Shown here: positions 22,993 through 31,461 of the stretch, in pieces
Layout: every line of letters starts with the position of its first letter
Numbering within the stretch: the first letter of the stretch is position 1
Assembly (NCBI GenBank): GCA_944322095.1
Contig: CALUNU010000011.1
Location: forward strand, 1 to 64,000
Direction: 5' to 3'
DNA from: an uncultured Alloprevotella sp.
GTDB lineage: Bacteria > Bacteroidota > Bacteroidia > Bacteroidales > Bacteroidaceae
DNA: 64,000 nucleotides
The notes under the pieces: generated by a model
What the model was told of the DNA's origin: nothing
The model's input: the letters and a program-made list of their open reading frames with translations, nothing else
The model's database searches: none
Translations under genes and position numbers: made by a program

Positions 22993-25419
22993 ATGAAAGT
23001 AATGAAGTTCGGGGGCAGTTCCGTCGGGACGCCCGAAAGCATATCCAACGTAAAGGCCATTGTCGAGCGTGCGGGCCGTCCTGCCGTGGTGGTGGTGTCG
23101 GCCCTGGGCGGCGTGACGGATGCCCTCATCGGCGCCTCGCGTGCGGCTGCCGCCGGCGACCCCTCGTGGCGGCGCGCCATGCAGGAGCTCGAAGCACGCC
23201 ACCTCGACATGGTGGAGCGCGTGGTGGCGCCGGGGCGGCGCGCGGCCCTGGCGGCCGACGTGACGGCCCATCTCCGCGAGCTCGAAAGCATCCTCTACGG
23301 CGTGAGCCTCATCCAGGATCTGACGCCCAAGACGGCCGACGCCATCGTGGCCTACGGCGAGCGCCTCTCGTCGCTCATCTGCGCCGCCCTCATCGACGGT
23401 GCCCGCCATTATGACGCGCGCGACATCATACGCACGCGGAGGCAGGGCGGCAAGACCGTGGTCGATTTCGACGAGAGCAACCGCCGCGTGCGCGAGACGT
23501 TTGCGCGGCACGACGAGGTGGCCGTGACGGGCGGCTTTATCGCCTCGGACGCCGAGACGGGCGTCACGACCAACCTGGGGCGCGGAGGCTCCGACTATAC
23601 GGCGGCCATCATCGCCGCGGCCCTCGATGCCGAGGCGTTGGAGATATGGACCGACGTGGACGGCTTCATGACGGCCGACCCGCGCGTCATACCCACGGCC
23701 TATACCATACGCGAGCTGAGCTACGGCGAGGCCATGGAGCTGTGCAACTTCGGGGCCAAGGTGGTCTATCCGCCCACGATCTACCCCGTCTGCCTGAAAA
23801 ACATTCCCATCTACGTCAAGAACACGTTCAACCCCGCGGCCGCCGGCAGCGTCATCCGCCGCGACGCCGCAGCCGACGAACGCCCCGTGCGCGGCATCTC
23901 GTCGGTGAACGAAACGAGCATGGTGACCGTCTCGGGCCCCTCGATGGTGGGCGTCATCGGCGTGAACCGCCGCATCTTCACCACGCTGGCCGACGGCGGC
24001 ATCAGCGTGTTCATGGTGGCCCAGACGTCGTCGGAGACGAGCACGTCCATCTGCATGACGCCCGACGACGCGCGCCGCGCCTGCCGCCTGCTCGACGAGG
24101 AGTTTGACCGCGAGATAGCCGACGGGGCCATGAACCCCGCCGTGCGGCTCGACGGCCTGGCCACGGTGGCCGTCGTGGGCGAGGGCATGAAGCGCACGCC
24201 CGGCATCGCGGGCAAGCTCTTTTCCGTGCTGGGGCGGGCCGGCATCAGCGTTTCGGCCGTAGCCCAGGGCGCTTTGGAGATGAACCTTTCGTTCGTCGTC
24301 GACCGCCCGTTGCTGCGCAAGGCCCTGAACGTGCTGCACGACAGCTTCTTCCTGAGCGAATACCAGGAGCTCAACCTCTTTGTGTGCGGCGTGGGCACGG
24401 TGGGCGGCAGCCTGCTGGCCCAGATAGCCGCCCAGCGCGAGACGCTCATGCGCGAACGCGGCCTGAAGCTCAACCTGGTGGGCGTGAGCGGCCGCAGCAA
24501 GGCCGCTTTCAGCCACGAGGGCATCGATCCGGCCCGCTACCGCGAGGCCATGGGCGGGGGCGGCCCCGGCGGCGTGGAACACATGGTGCGCGAGATACTG
24601 GACATGAACGTGTTCAACTCCGTATTCGTTGACTGCACGGCCAGCGAGGAGGTGGCGGCCCAATACCTGCGCCTGCTGCGCGGCAACGTGTCGGTCGTGA
24701 CGGCCAACAAGATCGCGGCCTCGTCGGCCTACGACAACTATGCCCTTTTGAAACGCACCGCCCGCGAGCGCGGCGTGAAGTTTCTCTTCGAAACCAACGT
24801 GGGGGCCGGCCTGCCCATCATCAACACCATCAACGACCTGCGCGGTTCGGGCGACCGCATCCTGTGCATCGAGGCCGTGCTGAGCGGTACGCTCAACTAT
24901 GTGTTCAACACGCTTTCGGCCGACGTGACGCTGAGCCGCGCCGTGCGCCTGGCGCAGGAGAACGGGTACAGCGAGCCCGACCCGCGCGTGGACCTGTCGG
25001 GCAAGGACGTCGTGCGCAAGCTCACCATCCTGGCCCGCGAGAGCGGCTACCGCATGGAAGCGGCCGACGTGGAGCGCCACCTGTTCATCCCCGAGGAGCT
25101 TTTCAGCGGTACGCTGGACGAGTTCTGGCAGCGGTTGCCCGAGCTTGACGGCCGTTTCGAGCGGGAGAGGCAACGTCTGGCTGCCGAGCGGAAGCATTGG
25201 CGCTTCGTGGCATCGTGGAAAGACGGACGCGGCGAGGTGGGCCTGCGCGAAATACCGCAGAACCACCCGTTCTATACGCTCGAAGGCTCGAACAACATCA
25301 TCCTCATTACCACCGAGCGCTATAAGGAATATCCCATGCTCATCCAAGGCTACGGTGCCGGGGCCGACGTGACGGCCGCCGGCGTCTTCGCCGACATCAT
25401 GAGCGTGGCCAACATATAG
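22993..25419 (+). CDS. thrA: Bifunctional aspartokinase / homoserine dehydrogenase
   Basis: An 808-residue fusion, the usual length. The N-terminal aspartokinase starts with VMKFGGSSVG; tandem ACT domains follow at about 310-460 (VSGPSMVGVIGVNRRIFTTL, LFSVLGRAGISVSAVAQGAL), the usual site of threonine feedback. The C-terminal homoserine dehydrogenase begins near residue 460 with the NAD(P) motif FVCGVGTVGGSLL and contains TNVGAGLPIINTINDL. It catalyses the first and third steps of the aspartate family pathway. The start is supported by TAAGGAG ending 3 nt before ATG 22993, one of the few purine-rich ribosome sites in the window. thrB and thrC do not follow here. Confidence 0.96.
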   Translation: MKVMKFGGSSVGTPESISNVKAIVERAGRPAVVVVSALGGVTDALIGASRAAAAGDPSWRRAMQELEARHLDMVERVVAPGRRAALAADVTAHLRELESILYGVSLIQDLTPKTADAIVAYGERLSSLICAALIDGARHYDARDIIRTRRQGGKTVVDFDESNRRVRETFARHDEVAVTGGFIASDAETGVTTNLGRGGSDYTAAIIAAALDAEALEIWTDVDGFMTADPRVIPTAYTIRELSYGEAMELCNFGAKVVYPPTIYPVCLKNIPIYVKNTFNPAAAGSVIRRDAAADERPVRGISSVNETSMVTVSGPSMVGVIGVNRRIFTTLADGGISVFMVAQTSSETSTSICMTPDDARRACRLLDEEFDREIADGAMNPAVRLDGLATVAVVGEGMKRTPGIAGKLFSVLGRAGISVSAVAQGALEMNLSFVVDRPLLRKALNVLHDSFFLSEYQELNLFVCGVGTVGGSLLAQIAAQRETLMRERGLKLNLVGVSGRSKAAFSHEGIDPARYREAMGGGGPGGVEHMVREILDMNVFNSVFVDCTASEEVAAQYLRLLRGNVSVVTANKIAASSAYDNYALLKRTARERGVKFLFETNVGAGLPIINTINDLRGSGDRILCIEAVLSGTLNYVFNTLSADVTLSRAVRLAQENGYSEPDPRVDLSGKDVVRKLTILARESGYRMEAADVERHLFIPEELFSGTLDEFWQRLPELDGRFERERQRLAAERKHWRFVASWKDGRGEVGLREIPQNHPFYTLEGSNNIILITTERYKEYPMLIQGYGAGADVTAAGVFADIMSVANI

Positions 25420-25449
25420 CGGACGCTCACAGCGCTCCGCACAACGCAA

Positions 25450-25489
25450 GCCGCCCGCCTTCCCACGAAACGAGGGGAAGGCGGGCGGC
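25450..25489. terminator. Bidirectional terminator after thrA
   Basis: GCCGCCCGCCTTCCC and GGGAAGGCGGGCGGC form a perfect 15-bp stem between convergent genes, followed by ATCTTTATG on the plus side. Confidence 0.82.
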
Positions 25490-25537
25490 ATCTTTATGCC
25501 CGGCTGCGGCCGTGACGGGCAGCTGCCGGGCATGCTC

Positions 25538-26434
25538 TTATTTAAAAACGTGCAAGGGCGGGCGGCCCGTCCATACCTGCGGCACCTTCAGCCCGAATAT
25601 GTGGGCGATGGTGGCGGCCAGGTCGTATTGCATCATGCTTTCCTCAAACTCGCCGCCGCGGCGTATGCCCTTGCCTGCGATGATGAAGGGAATCTCCATT
25701 TCGGCCAGCGTGATGCCGCCGTGCCCCTTGCCCGTTCCGCCGTGGTCGGCCGTGAGGATGACCACCGTGTCGTCCCACATGCCGGCCCGGCGGATGGCGT
25801 CCAGAATACGGCCGATGTAGGCGTCTAGCTGTTCGAGCTTGGCGTAGTAGGCCGGCGTGTCGTGGCCCTCGGCGTGGCCCGTGTGGTCGAGCTGGTCGAA
25901 GCAGACGGCCAGCAGGCGCGGGCGATGGCCGGTGATGTAGCTCACGGCCATGCGGCAGAGCTCGTCCTCGCCGCCTCCGCCGGCCTGGGCGTGGTAGGTG
26001 AGCGTCAGCGTGTCGACGAGGTATTTGATGCCCTCCCATTCGTAGAGGCAGGCCACGTCGGCCTCGGGCTCCTGCTCACGCAGCACCGAGAAGATGGTGG
26101 GCATGATGCCGTGGGCGTTGACCACGCGCGAGGGGATTTCGGGCGTGCGCGATCCCCACGTGGTGTAGCCGTGCAGCTCCGTGCCCACGCCCATGAACAT
26201 CGATGCCCAGTTGATGGCGCTGGCCGAGGGCAGCACCGAGCGGTCGTGCAGCGTGTAGCAGCCGCGCTCCATGACAGAGCGGATGTGGGGAATCCCGGCC
26301 TTCGGCACGCTGTAAGCTCCCCAGCCGTCGATGGCGATGAGCACGACGTGGGAGGCGCGGCGCCGGGCGGCCTGCGCAGGCAGCATGGCAGCGATGAGCA
26401 GCGCGACGACGGCCCCGAAAACGAATTTTTTCAT
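25538..26434 (-). CDS. Alkaline phosphatase superfamily (phosphodiesterase/sulfatase-like) protein
   Basis: A 298-residue exported protein: residues 1-22 are a signal peptide (ending PAQA). The alkaline-phosphatase-superfamily core is visible: metal-binding Asp in VVLIAIDGWGAY, a nucleophile-type Ser in VLPSASAINWASM, His/Asp in DQLDHTGHAEG, and the C-terminal ADHGGTGKGHGG. It resembles type I phosphodiesterase/nucleotide pyrophosphatases, so it probably hydrolyses a phosphate ester in the periplasm; the substrate is not known. ATG 26434 is chosen because it gives a clean signal peptide, while the longer frame does not. Confidence 0.85.
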   Translation of the reverse strand: MKKFVFGAVVALLIAAMLPAQAARRRASHVVLIAIDGWGAYSVPKAGIPHIRSVMERGCYTLHDRSVLPSASAINWASMFMGVGTELHGYTTWGSRTPEIPSRVVNAHGIMPTIFSVLREQEPEADVACLYEWEGIKYLVDTLTLTYHAQAGGGGEDELCRMAVSYITGHRPRLLAVCFDQLDHTGHAEGHDTPAYYAKLEQLDAYIGRILDAIRRAGMWDDTVVILTADHGGTGKGHGGITLAEMEIPFIIAGKGIRRGGEFEESMMQYDLAATIAHIFGLKVPQVWTGRPPLHVFK

Positions 26435-26552
26435 GGTCGTATCTATTATTAATAAGGTGCAGGTGAGGGTAGGGGCGTAACACACTCCCGCTCTTCCCAC
26501 CCGGCGGCAGGGAGAGCGGAGAGGGTGCCCGCGAGGGGGCGTGCGCCCGGCG

Positions 26553-26912
26553 TCATTGGTCAAGTTCGCCGGCGAAGCGCCCTTTCGGGTCGTTGCCGTA
26601 GCGGTTGGGGCCCGTGTCGCTGTCTTTCAGGAGCATGAGCAGGGCCCAGTAGATGTTGAACAGGGGGATGACCAGATAGAGCCACGCAATGCCGTGGCGA
26701 CCGATGTCGTGCAGGCGCTTCACGCCTGCCGCGATGGTGGCCCACAGGCAGGGCACATAGAGCAGGACGAAGAGCAGCACCATGAGCCACGGCAAGTCTG
26801 CCAGCGCCGCCAGGGAGAAAAGAATGCCGGGCACGATGTTGGCGCAAACCAGCGTAAGCAGGTACTGCGAGCGGCGCAACCGGCCGCGGAAGGAGAAGAT
26901 ACGTCGCATCAT
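26553..26912 (-). CDS. DUF805 family membrane protein
   Basis: A 119-residue protein composed of one DUF805 domain with four helices. It begins IFSFRGRLRRSQYLLT and has the diagnostic GVKRLHDIGRHGIAWL. The family is broadly distributed and its function is unknown. It is a paralogue of the DUF805 domain in the zinc-ribbon protein at 16833-18257. Here it stands alone, 118 nt upstream of the phosphodiesterase gene on the same strand, and they may share a transcript. Confidence 0.85.
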   Translation of the reverse strand: MMRRIFSFRGRLRRSQYLLTLVCANIVPGILFSLAALADLPWLMVLLFVLLYVPCLWATIAAGVKRLHDIGRHGIAWLYLVIPLFNIYWALLMLLKDSDTGPNRYGNDPKGRFAGELDQ

Positions 26913-26948
26913 AGCCGTAAGGATTTAAGAGTTACACGTTGTGTTGGG

Positions 26949-26980
26949 CAAAGATAGTGCAAGGCCGGGGGAGTTACAAG
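26949..26980 (-). promoter_or_regulatory. Promoter of the DUF805 gene
   Basis: Minus-strand CTTG (26980-26977) and TATCTTTG (26956-26949) are 20 nt apart. The leader is about 30 nt. Confidence 0.65.
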
Positions 26981-27446
26981 GAAAATGTCCTTTTTTATTT
27001 GCCGCGCGCGTCTCTCATGCAGCGGAGAAAAATTGTTTCCGGGTGTCGTCGGTTCTTCGGGGGCGGCGGTGAAAACGCGTCGCAGCCTTGTTTTTTCCCT
27101 ACTTCCGCCGTTGCCGGCCATGTGCAGCCCGGTTTGCTTTCCTCTTCCGCTGGTACGAGCCCGTATGCCACCCTGTTATATATGCTCCGTCCGTGTGGAG
27201 CGAGCGCCGTGCGGGGCGTTTGTGTGTGGCTGGGCGTTTGTGGCGAAAATGTCGCATAATAAATAGAAACAAGTGTATATATACATAGCAAGCGGTCTAA
27301 ATCTTCTTTGAAAGCTGGGATTTTGATGGCGTTTTTATGCAAATTATGAAATTTGTTTCCCGAAATATTGGTATGAGAAGAGAGGCTTGACAATATAAAT
27401 ACCAAAATTTTTCGTTTCGATTACTTAATATTTAGTGAACATTTCT
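26981..27446. other. Intergenic region without a recognised gene
   Basis: No coding frame convinces on either strand. The second half (about 27250-27446) is much richer in A and T than the rest of the window, which fits an upstream activating region for the large secreted-protein gene at 27574. Confidence 0.6.
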
Positions 27447-27454
27447 TATTTTTG
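27447..27454 (+). promoter_or_regulatory. -7 element of the 27574 gene
   Basis: TATTTTTG is followed by a leader of about 115 nt with two small hairpins (GCGCGAGAGGCGC; TTTCCCGTCGGGAAA). Confidence 0.6.
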
Positions 27455-27573
27455 CCGTGTGCTCTTGGCAAAAACGAGCAATTGCAGCGCGAGAGGCGCC
27501 TTTCCCGTCGGGAAATCATCGTTGAAGCCTTGGTGCACTTAAAACTACATATTTACAATACAAAAGAAAGCTA

Positions 27574-30500
27574 ATGCAAAAAATGAAGACGAGACGAATG
27601 GTTCTTTTAGGGCTCTTGATGGTTGTTCTGGCGCCTCTTTGTGCGCAAGAGCAGCCGCTGAAGCCCACGTTATTGAAAATCACGTTTCCTCAGTCGGCTG
27701 CCATCACGTCCCTCTCCGACAACGGGGCTTGGGCTTCGGCATGCGGCGTGGGCGAGGATCAAAGTCTGCCGGACTTTCCTTACCTGGTCAATGCCGTCGA
27801 CGGCAGCCTGACGCAATTGTGGGACGAAGATAGCCCTGTGATGGGCGGCATCGCAGCCAATGACGTCACGGACGACGGACAGATCGTGGTGGGCAGTTAT
27901 GACGGCCGCCCGGCTTATTGCAATACGGCCACCAAAACCTGGACGACGCTCGACTGCGACGAGGGCGGTGTGGCCGAAAAGGTGACACCCGACGGGCGCT
28001 ATATCGCCGGCTGGGGCGCCTCGTCCAGTTTTTCGGCCGACAATTATAACGAAGTGCCCTTGTTGTGGGAACGCCAGGCCGACGGCAGCTACCGGCGCGT
28101 CGACATTTACACCGAGCTGCAAGGCTTTCCGACGCAGGACAAGACCGGGGCCAACACCAACATGCTGCGCATCGAGAACATGAGCGCCGACGGCAACATC
28201 CTGGCCGGGGCCGTCAACTTTATTTACCCGGCTGTGGCTTGCTATTACGTGTACGACCGTACGACACACACCTATTATTATATAGACAACGCCATGACAG
28301 GTGTGGCCGAGGGTTCGTTTGTCGACCAGTCCGTCATGAGCAACGACGGCCGCTACATGTCGGGCATCATGCAGCTTGTGACTACCGGCGGCGACGAATA
28401 TGCTGCCAGCTATCTGTACGACACGCAAAAAAACGAGCTGACGATGTACAACGCCGAGAGCGACGACCACGACCGCGGAGGCTATGCCGTGACGGGCAGC
28501 GGCTTTGTGCTTGCGTCAAGCCCGGCCGTCAACCCCCTGCGCTCGGCGTATATGCGCTACAACTCCTTGTGGTATGGGCTCGACGAGCTGCTTTACAACC
28601 GTTACGGCGTCAATTTCTATAATCAGACGGGGTATGAGTTTACGGGCATCGTCTGCGGTGTGTCGGACGACGAGAAGGTTCTGGCCGGCATGTCGTCGGT
28701 GCAGACCGACGGCTACATCATCCGTCTGGAAGAGCCGTTGGGCACGTTGGCAGCCGGCGTCAATCCGTTGGAGACGTATGCTGTAACGCCGCCTTCCGGC
28801 TCGCAGTTTGCGCGTTTCAGGAATGTCACGCTCACATTCTCCAAAAAAGTGACGTTGGCAGCCGGTGCAACGGCCAGCTTGCTCGATGAGGACGGCAACG
28901 TCCTGCGTCCTTATACCATCACGGCCGGCAGCGACGGGCGAAACTTCGTCATCGGTGGCCGTCCGCAGAGCCTGGAACAGGATAAGCGCTATACGTTGCG
29001 CATCCCGGCCGGCGTTTTTACGCTGGCGCAGGACAATTCGTTCAGCAACGAGGAAATGGACATCACCTACATCGGCCGTGAAGAAAAGCCAGCCGCCCTG
29101 TTGCAGGCAGCGCCGGCCGACGGAGCCAACGTTTCGGAGCTGAGCATGAACAGTCCCGTGCAGATGGCTTTCGACATCGAAGTCCTCGTGGCCGACGGGG
29201 CCGTGGCCTATCTCTATGAAGAGGGGAACGAAACGCCCGTGTGCGACTTGCAGCTTACGTCCGACGGCAACATCCTGACCCTCACGCCCAATCTTACGCG
29301 CTATCTGTCCGACGGATGCCATTATCGAGTGGTGCTTCCGGCCGGCAGCGTGACCGATATCATGGGCGATTGCGGGAACGAAGAAATTACGCTCCGTTAT
29401 GTGGGTGTTTTTGAGCCGGAGTTTGACACTGACGGCAACCTTTTCTTCGACGACTTCAACAATCCGTCTGTTTCCATGGCTGCATATCTGCTCTACGAGG
29501 GCGATCACCATACGCCCGTGGAGGCCATGACCGAACTCGGCTTTGATGCCGACAACAATCCTTGGAACTTCACCATACGCGAGGATTTAAACTCGACGGA
29601 TTACTGTGCGGCCTCGCATTCGTCGTACACGCCCTCCGGAGCCTCGGACGACTGGATGTCGCTGCCCCAGCTTTATATCGAGAACGCTGACTACCGTCTG
29701 AGCTTCGACGCCCAGTCGTACAAGAACAACAAGACGGATCGCTTGCAGGTGGTCGTGCTGGAAGAGGCCGGCGGCTACACCCGCTTTACGGACGAGCTGT
29801 ACGAGAAGTTTGCAGAGAACGGCGTGACCATCTACGACGAGGTGCTTTCGCCCGGGGCTACCGAAGAAGGCCTTACCGGCGAGTGGCAAAACGTGGATCT
29901 TTCCCTGGCGCAGTTCGAAGGGAAAAACATTTACATTGCTTTTGTCAACAGAAATGAAGACCAGAGCATGGTGTTCGTCGACAACATCCGCGTGCATTAC
30001 AGCGGCGACTTCTATTTCACCCCCTCGAACGAAGAGAACGTCGTGGCCCGCGAGAACACGCAGATTGCCGTCCGGCTCATGGTGACGGGCGACAAGACAT
30101 ACAACAATCTCAGCGCAACGCTGGCCACGGCCGACGGAAAGTACACCGACACCTATACAGCCACGGCGCTCGGCCTGACGAAAGACAGCCCGACGTACAA
30201 GTTTGAGTTTCCCGGCGAAATGCCCTTGACGGTTGGCAGCGAAAACCATTATACCATCACCGTCGATCTCGACGGCAAGAGCGTGAGCCGTACGGGCGTG
30301 ATACGCAACCTCGCATTCGAGACGACGAAGCATGTCGTTGTGGAGGAGGGCACGGGCCAGTGGTGCGGCAACTGTCCGCTCGGCCTCCTGTCGCTCGACA
30401 ACCTGAAGCGTCTCTATGACGACCGCGTCATTGCCATCGGCGTACACGGCGGAACGGGCTTCGACTCGTATCTCTATTCCGAGTATGCGTCGTACCTTGG

Positions 30501-31347
30501 TTTTACAGGCTACCCGGCCGGCCGGGTGAACCGCATCGACACCATTTATGCCCCGATGTACACCGCAGGCGGCAGTTATGAGTTTATCTCGCCCGAGGGT
30601 AACCAGACGTTCCTCGACATTGCCCGGCGCGAGTTCGCAACGGTGGCCTATGCCGACGTCCGCCTCAAGCAAGCCGTCTGCGATGAGGCCGGCGGCACCA
30701 TGACGATCGGTGGCGAGGTGGCTTATGCGCTCGACCTCGACGGCGTCAACCACAATCTGGCCTTCGTCGTTCTCGAAAATGGCCTGACGGGCCCGCAGAC
30801 CAACTACTTCTACATCAGCTCCGACCCAAACTTGGGCGATTTCGCCCAAGGCGGTCAGTATGGCAGCAGCATGCCCGTGATAACGTTCAACGACGTGGCG
30901 CGCAACGTGCCCGGCGGCGTGTTTGCCGGTGTGCCTGGCCTGGTGCCTGTGAGCGTCAGCTCCGACGCTCCCGTGGCTTTCTCGCAGACGTATGCCCTGC
31001 CTGAGAACGTGACAGACTGGGCCAATGCCGAGGTTGTGGTCATGCTGCTCGATGCCAACACGGGCCGTGTGGTCAACGCTGCCAAGCTTCCCTTCACGGC
31101 AGCCGGAGGCACGCAGGGCATCCACGATGCCGCCGTGCAAGGCGACGTCAGGATGGCCGCAGGCCGGGGCTTTGTGAGCGTGAGCGGAGCCCTTCCGGGC
31201 GCGCAGGTTGAGGTCTACGATACCGCAGGCCGCCGCATGGCAGCAGGCACGGCCGATGTTTCGGGCAGCCTGACGCTCCGCACGGGCGGTACGGGCGTCT
31301 ACGTCGTCAAGGCCGGACAGACCGTGGGCAAGGTGCTCGTCGAGTAG
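27574..31347 (+). CDS. Large secreted multidomain protein with Omp28-type thioredoxin-like domain and T9SS-type C terminus
   Basis: A 1257-residue protein. The signal peptide ends at LCAQ (about residue 25). Residues 40-390 look like a propeller with repeated D-G-[RN] turns (VTPDGRYIAGWG, SADGNILAGA, SNDGRYMSGIM). Two Ig-like domains follow (about 405-620, each near PPSGSQFARF or PADGANVSEL). About 625-815 resembles a jelly-roll adhesin domain (FFDDFNNPS, YIAFVNRNEDQSMVFVDNIRVH). An Omp28-related domain carries W930-C-G-N-C-P935. The last 75 residues (EVYDTAGRRMAAG...GVYVVKAGQTVGKVLVE) are a type A T9SS sorting domain. The role is unknown, but surface display is likely. Two more secreted proteins follow on the same strand. 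Confidence 0.85.
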   Translation: MQKMKTRRMVLLGLLMVVLAPLCAQEQPLKPTLLKITFPQSAAITSLSDNGAWASACGVGEDQSLPDFPYLVNAVDGSLTQLWDEDSPVMGGIAANDVTDDGQIVVGSYDGRPAYCNTATKTWTTLDCDEGGVAEKVTPDGRYIAGWGASSSFSADNYNEVPLLWERQADGSYRRVDIYTELQGFPTQDKTGANTNMLRIENMSADGNILAGAVNFIYPAVACYYVYDRTTHTYYYIDNAMTGVAEGSFVDQSVMSNDGRYMSGIMQLVTTGGDEYAASYLYDTQKNELTMYNAESDDHDRGGYAVTGSGFVLASSPAVNPLRSAYMRYNSLWYGLDELLYNRYGVNFYNQTGYEFTGIVCGVSDDEKVLAGMSSVQTDGYIIRLEEPLGTLAAGVNPLETYAVTPPSGSQFARFRNVTLTFSKKVTLAAGATASLLDEDGNVLRPYTITAGSDGRNFVIGGRPQSLEQDKRYTLRIPAGVFTLAQDNSFSNEEMDITYIGREEKPAALLQAAPADGANVSELSMNSPVQMAFDIEVLVADGAVAYLYEEGNETPVCDLQLTSDGNILTLTPNLTRYLSDGCHYRVVLPAGSVTDIMGDCGNEEITLRYVGVFEPEFDTDGNLFFDDFNNPSVSMAAYLLYEGDHHTPVEAMTELGFDADNNPWNFTIREDLNSTDYCAASHSSYTPSGASDDWMSLPQLYIENADYRLSFDAQSYKNNKTDRLQVVVLEEAGGYTRFTDELYEKFAENGVTIYDEVLSPGATEEGLTGEWQNVDLSLAQFEGKNIYIAFVNRNEDQSMVFVDNIRVHYSGDFYFTPSNEENVVARENTQIAVRLMVTGDKTYNNLSATLATADGKYTDTYTATALGLTKDSPTYKFEFPGEMPLTVGSENHYTITVDLDGKSVSRTGVIRNLAFETTKHVVVEEGTGQWCGNCPLGLLSLDNLKRLYDDRVIAIGVHGGTGFDSYLYSEYASYLGFTGYPAGRVNRIDTIYAPMYTAGGSYEFISPEGNQTFLDIARREFATVAYADVRLKQAVCDEAGGTMTIGGEVAYALDLDGVNHNLAFVVLENGLTGPQTNYFYISSDPNLGDFAQGGQYGSSMPVITFNDVARNVPGGVFAGVPGLVPVSVSSDAPVAFSQTYALPENVTDWANAEVVVMLLDANTGRVVNAAKLPFTAAGGTQGIHDAAVQGDVRMAAGRGFVSVSGALPGAQVEVYDTAGRRMAAGTADVSGSLTLRTGGTGVYVVKAGQTVGKVLVE

Positions 31348-31360
31348 GTTGTCGATAAGC

Positions 31361-31405
31361 AGGAGACGCGGGCCGTGGCGCCCCGCCGGCCGGTCCGCGT
31401 CTCCT
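31361..31405 (+). terminator. Hairpin after the 27574 gene
   Basis: AGGAGACGCGG pairs with CCGCGTCTCCT (31395-31405), with no clear T run. The TATATATAATAAGGAG tract directly after it belongs to the next gene's leader. Confidence 0.6.
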
Positions 31406-31461
31406 ATATATAATAAGGAGTGTTCATTATCTTTCTTTACTAACTCAAAAACAAGTTTCTT

